NCBI RefSeq assembly: GCF_000317435.1
Contig: NC_019751.1
Coordinates: 6,572,001 to 6,636,000 of the forward strand
Reading direction: 5' to 3'
DNA: 64,000 bases
Source of the DNA: Calothrix sp. PCC 6303
GTDB lineage: Bacteria; Cyanobacteriota; Cyanobacteriia; Cyanobacteriales; Nostocaceae
Below the pieces are notes generated by a model. It made no database searches and had not been told where the DNA came from. It saw nothing but the letters and a program-made list of their open reading frames with translations. Below, in pieces: positions 57,733-64,000 of the stretch. Position 1 is the stretch's first letter. Each line of letters begins with the position of its first letter. Made by a program: the position numbers and the translations under genes.

Positions 57733-57930
57733 TTATTTTGAGGAAACCAATCTCATTGCTTCCTCATAAGTTAATGTATCCCACGGCTGATGCGATCGCT
57801 TAACTTCTTTAATAGCTTCTAACACTTGGACATCACAATGCAATTCATATACAACGTCCCACGCTTGTGAGAGTTCTTCCTCTGTCAACTGTTCAATTAA
57901 CTGATAAAACCTAGTTCGCAAAGCATCCAT
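57733..57930 (-). CDS. Antitoxin of the RelE-like pair
   Basis: A 65-residue, mostly helical acidic protein (LTEEELSQAWDVVYELHCDVQVLEAI, LTYEEAMRLVSSK) that precedes the toxin gene by 41 bases on the same strand, in the usual antitoxin-first order. The sequence matches a short cyanobacterial antitoxin family without an evident DNA-binding motif. Function inferred mainly from context. Confidence 0.72.
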   Translation of the reverse strand: MDALRTRFYQLIEQLTEEELSQAWDVVYELHCDVQVLEAIKEVKRSHQPWDTLTYEEAMRLVSSK

Positions 57931-58561
57931 AATCTTAACGACTTCTCACAACTCATCCCTATTGTTCCCAAATTCTCATCTTCTTTCCCCAGCAAGGCAG
58001 AATTGAGGAAATACAGATGAAGCTTAGGAAAGCAATTTTCTTCCAATGTTAGGTGATGGAGAAAGAGGAACAGAGATTACAACGATTTTAGATATCTGAG
58101 TGCATAAGTCCTGGTATCATTCAGTGGATTCAGCAGTTTTCCGGAATTCCAATTCCGGAATTTGTAGTCAACAGGCATTATATGGAAACGGGACATATAT
58201 TTGAGAGGAAATTTTCCTCTACTTTCTCGGATCTTTCTATATTGACTTTAGCTGCTTGACTTAATTCTGGTTTGCAGATTATTTCAACTTGTCAATTTTT
58301 GCATAAAATCATCTGACCAAAAAATATTTTCCCATACAATTGCCTGAAAGTCTGACATCCAGATTTTATACTCGTGACATTTCGCCAAAACCTGCATATG
58401 GGTTGGAAAGATGTAGAAGGTGAGACATGTTGCACCTCTAAAACGTAAATATATATTGCGATTAATCTAAGTTGCCATAACTACTGAATTCTAAATTCTG
58501 CTGTATTATTTCGGATAACCGAAAAATCACAGCACATTTTTATCTCAACTAAACAAACAAG
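57931..58561. other. Spacer upstream of the amino-acid transporter operon
   Basis: 631 bases without a credible gene. A perfect palindrome, TTCCGGAATT-CC-AATTCCGGAA, lies at 58139-58160. No NtcA site (GTAN8TAC) was found near the transporter start. Confidence 0.5.
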
Positions 58562-59863
58562 ATGAAAAAAATCGCCTTAGAAACCCAATCAAGAAGAAAA
58601 ATGAAATCTCCAAATATTCTGGCTACCTGTGTCATTGCCTTGATGATGGTTGGATGCGGAGACACTAACCCAAACTCCACCAGCACCACTTCCCCCGGAA
58701 CTTCAACCGCAACAACTGCCGCAGGTTCCGGTAACACCGTCAAAATTATCTCTAGCTTCCCACTAACTGGTAGTTCAGTTGGTCAAACCCAAACAATTAT
58801 TAACGGAATTAAACAAGCATTGGAAGAATCAAATTCCTCAGCTTGTGGGGGTAAACTCAAAATTGATTATGAATCCCTGGATGATGCCACAGCTGCTTCT
58901 GGAAAATGGGATGCAGCAAGGGAAGCAGAAAACGCCAATAAAGCAGTTTCTGATCCTAATGTTGTTGCTTATATTGGTACCTTTAATTCTGGTGCTGCAA
59001 AAATTGCTATTCCTATCCTCAACCAAGCTAACTTAGTCATGGTTAGTCCAGCAAATACTGCTGTTGGTTTAACTAAACCTGGTGGAGAACCAGGAGAACC
59101 AGAGAAATATTATCCCACAGGAAAACGTAACTATGCTCGTGTAGTTCCGGCGGATGATTTACAAGGTTTAGCTGGTGCTAACTGGGCAAAATCCTTAGGT
59201 GCAAAAAAAGTTTTTGTTTTAGATGACCAAGAAATTTATGGTAAAGGATTAGCTGATGTTTTTGAAGCTAGTGCGAAAAAATTGGGAATGGAAGTTTTAG
59301 GACATGAAGGAATTGATTCTAAAGCCACAGATTACAAAGCATTAATGAATAAAATTAAGGCTTTGAATCCAGATTTAATTTATTTTGGTGGAATTACCCA
59401 AAATAACGGTGGACAGTTAATTAAAGATATGCGAAATGTGGGGATGACTGCTGATAAAGTTAAATTTATGGGTCCAGATGGCATTTTTGAACAGGCATTA
59501 ATTGATGCAGCCGGAAAAGATGCGGAAGGTGTTTATGCAACCTTTGGCGGTATTCCTCCTAAAGAATTAACAGGTGCGGGAAAAACCTGGTATGAAAGTT
59601 ATAAGAAAAAGTTTAATTCGGAACCAGAACCCTATGCAGCATACGGTTATGAAGCTGCTAAGGTTGTAATTAGTGGGATTGATAAAGCTTGTAAAAATGA
59701 TCGTGTTGCTGTCAAAGATGCTGTCTTGGGAACTAGGGATTTTCAAGGTATTTTGGGAACTTGGAGTTTTGATGCAAATGGTGATACCACTTTGAAAGAT
59801 TTGTCAGGTAATGTTGTGAAAAATGGTAAATGGGAATTTGCTCAAAAATTAGAAGCTAAATAA
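58562..59863 (+). CDS. Branched-chain/neutral amino-acid ABC transporter, substrate-binding lipoprotein
   Basis: Periplasmic binding protein of 433 residues, type I fold. The N-terminus is a lipoprotein signal: basic residues, hydrophobic stretch ILATCVIALMMVG and lipobox Cys32. A Ser/Thr/Pro-rich linker follows, then the LivJ-like domain (SSFPLTGSSVGQTQ, LDDATAASGKWD, VAYIGTFNSGAAKIA). It belongs to the HAAT family (LivJ/NatB type). The start may alternatively be the ATG 13 codons in (58601). Followed by permease genes livH and livM; a hairpin after its stop may raise its level over that of the permeases. Confidence 0.88.
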   Translation: MKKIALETQSRRKMKSPNILATCVIALMMVGCGDTNPNSTSTTSPGTSTATTAAGSGNTVKIISSFPLTGSSVGQTQTIINGIKQALEESNSSACGGKLKIDYESLDDATAASGKWDAAREAENANKAVSDPNVVAYIGTFNSGAAKIAIPILNQANLVMVSPANTAVGLTKPGGEPGEPEKYYPTGKRNYARVVPADDLQGLAGANWAKSLGAKKVFVLDDQEIYGKGLADVFEASAKKLGMEVLGHEGIDSKATDYKALMNKIKALNPDLIYFGGITQNNGGQLIKDMRNVGMTADKVKFMGPDGIFEQALIDAAGKDAEGVYATFGGIPPKELTGAGKTWYESYKKKFNSEPEPYAAYGYEAAKVVISGIDKACKNDRVAVKDAVLGTRDFQGILGTWSFDANGDTTLKDLSGNVVKNGKWEFAQKLEAK

Positions 59864-59883
59864 TAAGCATTTAATATTTAGAT

Positions 59884-59908
59884 CCTCGACTTATTTAACA
59901 AGTCGAGG
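59884..59908 (+). repeat. Hairpin between the binding-protein gene and livH
   Basis: CCTCGACTT, 7-base loop, AAGTCGAGG, 20 bases after the stop. Same family as hairpins at 27164 and 54778. Within the operon it could limit read-through or stabilise the upstream mRNA. Confidence 0.65.
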
Positions 59909-59947
59909 AAAGTCCTGATAGATGTCTCAAAAAGAATCAAATATCCC

Positions 59948-61060
59948 ATGACAAAAACATTAGAAAATCCCTCAAATAAGCATCTCAAAAGCTGGCAAAA
60001 AATTCTGCTATATTTAGCAATTACCTATTTAGTATTATTGATTGCCCCCATCGCTGGTTTCGATTTGCCGCGAATCATTGGCGAAATTAAAGCAAATCCC
60101 TCGCTTTTAGTTCAGCAACTATTAATTGGTTTGGTAAATGGAGCGATTATTGCTGTCATTGCTTTGGGTTACACCATGGTATACGGCATTATTGAATTAA
60201 TTAATTTTGCCCATGGTGATTTATATATGTTGGGGGCTTTTTCATCTTTAACTATCATTGGTGCTTTCGGAATTACTGATAGTTCTTCATTATTAACTAG
60301 TTTGCCAGCAATTTTAGTTGCTTTACTTTTTAGCATTTTTCTCTGTGCTGGCTTGAATATTCTCACGGAAAGATATGCCTATAGACCATTACGAAATGCA
60401 CCAAGACTAGCGCCTTTGATTTCTGCAATTGGTGTTTCTTTTATATTTCAAAACATCGGTTTATTTTGGGGTGGACTAAAATCTTTTATCCCAATTATGG
60501 GGGTGAATGCAGCTGCACCTAAAAGTTTTCCCGATTTATTACCACGCATTGATATTCTCAAGCTTTTCGGCATTGAAAGCTCAATTTTGTTCACCACTAA
60601 AGATTTAATTGTGCTGGTATTTGCCACCGTTTTAATGGTAGGATTGCATCTATTTGTTAAGTATACCCGTTGGGGTAAAGCTATGCGGGCTACGGCACAG
60701 AACCGCGATGCAGCCAGGATGATGGGGATTAATGTAGATGCCATTATTATCCTAACTTTCTTTATTGGTGGTGCTTTGGCTGGTTCCGCTGGTTTATTAG
60801 TTGGTTTGTACAACAACACTGTTGTATTTACCATGGGTTTTACTGCCGGATTAAGAGCATTTACCGCCGCAGTTTTAGGGGGAATTGGAAATATTATTGG
60901 GGCAATGTTGGGAGGAGTTTTAATTGGTTTGCTTTCAGCTTTGAGCGATCAATATTTTTCTAGCCGCTGGACAAATGCTTGGGTTTTTGGAGTTTTGGTA
61001 ATTATTTTAGCCTTTCGTCCTGGTGGTTTATTGGGGGAGAATACACAGGAAAAAGTTTAA
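59948..61060 (+). CDS. livH: Branched-chain amino-acid ABC transporter, permease LivH
   Basis: Inner-membrane permease of 370 residues with about eight helices. The conserved LivH features are LLIGLVNGAIIAVIALGYTMVYGI, ELINFAHGDLYMLGAF, the ABC-interaction loop around MRATAQNRDAARMMGINVD and the AAVLGGIGNIIGAMLGGVLIGL segment. About 50 residues at the N-terminus are more hydrophilic than in E. coli LivH. It lies 84 bases after the binding-protein gene, and livM follows after 76 bases. Confidence 0.93.
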   Translation: MTKTLENPSNKHLKSWQKILLYLAITYLVLLIAPIAGFDLPRIIGEIKANPSLLVQQLLIGLVNGAIIAVIALGYTMVYGIIELINFAHGDLYMLGAFSSLTIIGAFGITDSSSLLTSLPAILVALLFSIFLCAGLNILTERYAYRPLRNAPRLAPLISAIGVSFIFQNIGLFWGGLKSFIPIMGVNAAAPKSFPDLLPRIDILKLFGIESSILFTTKDLIVLVFATVLMVGLHLFVKYTRWGKAMRATAQNRDAARMMGINVDAIIILTFFIGGALAGSAGLLVGLYNNTVVFTMGFTAGLRAFTAAVLGGIGNIIGAMLGGVLIGLLSALSDQYFSSRWTNAWVFGVLVIILAFRPGGLLGENTQEKV

Positions 61061-61136
61061 ATCAGTTATAAGTTATCAGTTATCAGGCAACAGGGAACAG
61101 GGAACAGTAATTATTCAGTTGGTTGAGTGAAGTGGA

Positions 61137-62666
61137 ATGCTGATGCAAAGCAAATTAATTAAAGTTATAAAATCGGGTGGAATTTTAGGCATTGTTGCCG
61201 CTTTAACTGTGGTACTTTTTGGCGGTTGGAGTGGTTCCGTGATGGGTTGGTTGATTGGGAATGCTGCGGGTTTTACACAGGGTGAAGCAAATGGTGGTAG
61301 AAATTGGCGAAACAATGCCGTAATTGGTGCCAAATCTGGGTTAATTATTGGTATCTGGACATTAATCGCTAGTTTAGCCGAAGGATTGATTGTGCGATCG
61401 CTTTCTGGACGCACCCCTATTAGTTTCGTGGAAGCTTTAACTTACGGAATATCTAGTTTAGTTATTGCTACCCTTTCGGCAGCTTTGATGGCAGCTTTGC
61501 AAGCATTACCCCGCAAACAAAGCCAATTAGCAACACTAATTACCCTAGCTGCGATTTTAATTCTGTTCCCTTTTGTGGATGGAATTGCCCAAACTCGCTG
61601 GATTGCCACTTTAATTGAAATTCAAATTTTTATTATTTTGGCACTGGGGTTAAATATCACCGTTGGTTATGCGGGGTTACTAGATTTGGGATATGCCGCA
61701 TTCTTCGCTATTGGTGCTTACACCACCGCGTTGCTATGTTCTTCCCAACTAAATATCCACTGGAATTTCTGGCTAGTAATCCCCATTGCCGCAGCAGTTG
61801 CGGGAATTGCCGGTGTAGTATTAGGTACGCCAACTTTACGGTTACGGGGAGATTATCTGGCAATTGTCACCCTGGGTTTTGGGGAAATCGTCCCCGTAGT
61901 TTTTCGCAACCTTACCAGTATCCGCATCGAAGAACCCATCTCCAAAATCATCAATAGCTTGATGGGACATCCCGAAAAAACCCTCTGTCTGCTAGGATGC
62001 GATCGCGCCATCAATTTAACAGGTGGTGAACCAGGTATCAACCCGATAGATCGCCCTTTTCTCCCATTTATTGGTACATTCAGTAGTAGCAATTATCTTC
62101 CCTGGTACTACCTAATTTTGGGTTTGGTGGTTTTTTCCTACTTCTTTATTAATCGTCTTCGAGATTCCCGCCTCGGTAGGGCATGGAATGCTATCCGCGA
62201 AGATGAATTAGCAGCGAGTGCTATGGGTATCAACCTAGTTAAAACCAAATTATTAGCTTTTGCGATGGGAGCAACCTTTGCAGGGTTTGCTGGGGCATTT
62301 TACGCCGTCTATATCAGTGCCATTTTTCCCAGTGTTTTCGATTTTTCTGTATCCGTAATCATCCTTTGTATGGTGATTTTAGGTGGTTTGGGCAACATGA
62401 CTGGGGTAATTTTGGGCGGCATCATTATTATGGGGGCAGATCGATTATTTTTACCCCAACTGGCAAAGGTTTTGGAAGGAATTCGCAACACCTCCCTATT
62501 ACCTGCTATTAGTAATCCCCAATGGCAAGATTTTGTCAGAACTAGTTTAGATCCTACTCAGATGCGACTATTTTTATTTGGGTTGACTTTGGTAATTATG
62601 ATGTTGGTACGTCCTGAAGGATTGATTCCTGATAGATTACACAAAGCCGAGTTGCATGAAGAATAA
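61137..62666 (+). CDS. livM: Branched-chain amino-acid ABC transporter, permease LivM
   Basis: Second permease of the importer, 509 residues. The LivM core spans about 165-500: GLNITVGYAGLLDLGYAAFFAIGAYT, GDYLAIVTLGFGEI, WNAIREDELAASAMGIN and ILGGLGNMTGVILGGIIIM. It is preceded by about 150 extra residues with several Gly-rich hydrophobic segments (ILGIVAALTVVLFGGWSG, GLIIGIWTLIASLAEG), and a loop of about 35 residues follows FRNLTSI. Both additions are unusual next to E. coli LivM (425 residues). The ATG at 61137 is used; a second ATG lies two codons on. Confidence 0.92.
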   Translation: MLMQSKLIKVIKSGGILGIVAALTVVLFGGWSGSVMGWLIGNAAGFTQGEANGGRNWRNNAVIGAKSGLIIGIWTLIASLAEGLIVRSLSGRTPISFVEALTYGISSLVIATLSAALMAALQALPRKQSQLATLITLAAILILFPFVDGIAQTRWIATLIEIQIFIILALGLNITVGYAGLLDLGYAAFFAIGAYTTALLCSSQLNIHWNFWLVIPIAAAVAGIAGVVLGTPTLRLRGDYLAIVTLGFGEIVPVVFRNLTSIRIEEPISKIINSLMGHPEKTLCLLGCDRAINLTGGEPGINPIDRPFLPFIGTFSSSNYLPWYYLILGLVVFSYFFINRLRDSRLGRAWNAIREDELAASAMGINLVKTKLLAFAMGATFAGFAGAFYAVYISAIFPSVFDFSVSVIILCMVILGGLGNMTGVILGGIIIMGADRLFLPQLAKVLEGIRNTSLLPAISNPQWQDFVRTSLDPTQMRLFLFGLTLVIMMLVRPEGLIPDRLHKAELHEE

Positions 62667-62669
62667 TGT

Positions 62670-62693
62670 AGAGACGCGATATATCGCGTCTCT
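62670..62693. repeat. Perfect GAGACG palindrome
   Basis: AGAGACGCGATATATCGCGTCTCT is a 24-base perfect inverted repeat 4 bases after the livM stop. Family of 27524-27550. Confidence 0.8.
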
Positions 62694-62726
62694 CTTTGCA
62701 TTTCTTTGTGGAAATCAATTCAAAAG

Positions 62727-62768
62727 CTACAAGTCAAAATCTACAAGTTAAAATCTACAAGTCAAAAT
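62727..62768 (+). repeat. 14-base tandem repeat (three copies)
   Basis: CTACAAGTCAAAAT, CTACAAGTTAAAAT, CTACAAGTCAAAAT in the leader just before livG, ending 6 bases before the ATG. Confidence 0.85.
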
Positions 62769-62774
62769 CTGAAA

Positions 62775-63566
62775 ATGAATGCACAATCTACCAAACCAAT
62801 CATCTTAGAAGCCCAACAACTGACAATGCGGTTTGGTGGTTTAACCGCAGTCAATCAAGTTGACTTCATTTTAGAGCAAGGCGCGATCGCTAGTTTGATC
62901 GGTCCCAATGGTGCCGGGAAAACTACCTTTTTCAACATGTTGACGGGGATTTATAGCCCTAGTGGTGGCAGATTATGGTTAAATAGCCGTGATATCACCG
63001 GAACAAAACCTGATCAACTAACAAAATTCGGTGTTGCCAGAACCTTTCAAAATATTCGCCTATTTAATAATATGCGGGTTTTAGATAATGTTTTGGTGGG
63101 GATGCATTGCCGCTTAAAAAGCAGCTTGATTGGCACTTTGCTGCGCCCTAAGTCAGTGGTAAATGAAGAAGCCGAAGCAAAAAAGAAAGCTTTATATTGG
63201 TTAGAATACGCAGGTTTGGGAAAATCCAAGGCTTACGAACTGGCAAAAAACCTTTCCTACGGAGAACAACGTCGCCTAGAAATCGCCAGGGCATTAGCTT
63301 CTGACCCTTTCCTCCTGCTTTTGGACGAACCCACAGCCGGAATGAACCCCGCCGAAACCGCCGATTTAACCCGATTTATGCAGCGCATCCGCGACGAACT
63401 GAATATGACGATTTTGCTAATTGAACATGATATGAAGCTAGTTATGGGAATAAGCGATCGCATTACAGTTCTAGCTAGTGGTAAAAAAATCTCTGAAGGT
63501 ACTCCCACCCAGGTGCGTCAAGATCCTCAGGTAATTGAAGCATATCTGGGTAAGGAGGAGGGTTAA
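62775..63566 (+). CDS. livG: Branched-chain amino-acid ABC transporter, ATP-binding protein LivG
   Basis: ABC ATPase of 263 residues. Walker A is GPNGAGKT, the signature is LSYGEQRRLEIARAL, Walker B is LLLLDEPTAGMN, and the H-loop is LIEHDM. The LivG-type FGGLTAVNQV and VARTFQNIRLF motifs mark it as LivG rather than LivF. The frame opens 23 codons earlier at 62706, but the upstream part is the 14-base repeat region and the family begins at about MNAQSTK, so the ATG at 62775 is chosen. livF starts 5 bases after its stop. Confidence 0.94.
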   Translation: MNAQSTKPIILEAQQLTMRFGGLTAVNQVDFILEQGAIASLIGPNGAGKTTFFNMLTGIYSPSGGRLWLNSRDITGTKPDQLTKFGVARTFQNIRLFNNMRVLDNVLVGMHCRLKSSLIGTLLRPKSVVNEEAEAKKKALYWLEYAGLGKSKAYELAKNLSYGEQRRLEIARALASDPFLLLLDEPTAGMNPAETADLTRFMQRIRDELNMTILLIEHDMKLVMGISDRITVLASGKKISEGTPTQVRQDPQVIEAYLGKEEG

Positions 63567-63570
63567 AGTT

Positions 63571-64000
63571 ATGTTACAAGTTAAAGATATTCACACCTAT
63601 TACGGCAATATCCAAGCACTCAAGGGTATTTCCATCGAAATTAATCAAGGGGAAATTTGTACTTTAATTGGCAGTAATGGTGCTGGTAAAACCACCCTTC
63701 TGCGAACAATTCAAGGATTAATTAAACCCCGTCAAGGTGAAATTTTATTTGAAAATAAATCTCTAACTTCCATCAGTGCTGAAAAAATAGTTAGTGAATT
63801 AGGAATTGCCCAAAGTCCAGAAGGAAGATTAATCTTTCCCCGGATGACAGTATTAGAAAACCTGGAAATGGGTTCCTTTTGTCGGCGGGATACTTTGGGA
63901 ATTAAATCTGATTTAGAATATGTTTTGAATCTATTTCCCCGACTGCGAGAACGCATTAGCCAAAAAGGGGGAACCCTCAGCGGAGGAGAACAACAAATGC
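63571..64000 (+). CDS. livF: Branched-chain amino-acid ABC transporter, ATP-binding protein LivF (partial)
   Basis: Second ATPase of the importer; the gene runs past the end of the window. The 143 visible residues show LQVKDIHTYYGNIQALKGIS, Walker A GSNGAGKT, the Q-loop region IAQSPEGRLIFPRMTVLENL and the ABC signature LSGGEQQM at the window end. The signature and the YGNIQALKGIS start are typical of LivF. A strong ribosome site (GGAGGAGGG) lies 10-17 bases before the ATG at 63571, and the gene follows livG after only 4 bases. Confidence 0.94.
   Translation, partial: MLQVKDIHTYYGNIQALKGISIEINQGEICTLIGSNGAGKTTLLRTIQGLIKPRQGEILFENKSLTSISAEKIVSELGIAQSPEGRLIFPRMTVLENLEMGSFCRRDTLGIKSDLEYVLNLFPRLRERISQKGGTLSGGEQQM

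Noticed and set aside
57931-58561. NtcA binding site before the amino-acid transporter
   Set aside because: No GTAN8TAC was found; nitrogen control cannot be claimed from this sequence.
59898-59920. GAGGAAAGTCC, which resembles the P4 motif of RNase P RNA
   Set aside because: The rest of the RNA is absent; the string comes from the arm of the hairpin after the binding-protein gene.
58562-64000. Urea transporter (urtABCDE)
   Set aside because: The binding protein has a LivJ/NatB-like sequence and no urease or hydrogenase-type neighbours are seen, though gene order alone is the same.

Overview
The window comes from the chromosome of a filamentous cyanobacterium, most likely of the Nostocales. 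The evidence is chlorophyll synthase (chlG), photosystem I subunit psaE and the cyanobacterial NDH-1 subunit ndhO; many copies of the HIP1 octamer GCGATCGC; a hormogonium-type chemotaxis operon (hmpA-E); heptamer repeats of the ACTCATT type; and AT-rich spacers full of small palindromes. No rRNA operon, prophage, CRISPR array or intact insertion sequence was seen. One tRNA gene (tRNA-Leu, anticodon UAG) is present.

Layout. 0-10 kb: proB and recQ (convergent), then a membrane polyferredoxin followed by an FHA-flavin reductase-ferredoxin fusion, a multi-PAS histidine kinase and a DUF427 gene. 10-19.4 kb: the hmp chemotaxis genes on the minus strand (order of transcription A, B, C, D, a 1.3 kb gap, E). 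20-31 kb: tRNA-Leu, alr, an HNH nuclease, a DHH phosphoesterase, an ArsA/Get3-like protein with an altered P-loop, chlG, mscL, a methyltransferase-PrsW pair and a tandem-domain QueD/PTPS protein. 32-46 kb: a PEP-CTERM protein, a ParA/coiled-coil pair resembling McdA/McdB, ilvE, an L,D-transpeptidase, a TnpB remnant, rlmN, a tautomerase, an aspartic-protease pair, groES-groEL behind a perfect CIRCE operator, an Rre1/Ycf29-like response regulator and mraY. 46-50 kb: a fibrillin-type protein, psaE, mutM and ndhO. 50-58 kb is accessory: a MazEF-like toxin-antitoxin pair, a three-gene winged-helix/ATPase/DUF1802-nuclease cassette, a cupin, then pgi and a RelE-like toxin-antitoxin pair. 58.5-64 kb: a branched-chain/neutral amino-acid ABC transporter, whose last ATPase gene runs off the window.

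How genes work together. The hmp genes form one chemosensory pathway (receptor, adaptor, kinase, response regulators) that in related organisms controls gliding and hormogonium polysaccharide. groES-groEL should be under HrcA through CIRCE, and a likely heat/stress regulator lies 1.2 kb away. The five transporter genes make a complete HAAT-family importer.

The least explained parts are: (1) the 50.8-54.8 kb cassette, which has the parts of an uncharacterised defence system; (2) the FHA-containing electron-transfer pair at 3.7-6.6 kb, whose membrane partner has a tail with four regularly spaced Thr motifs that could be ligands for the FHA domain; and (3) the ParA pair at 33.2-34.5 kb, whose C-terminal Trp in an acidic setting points to carboxysome positioning. 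All identifications come from reading the sequence; no database search was run.
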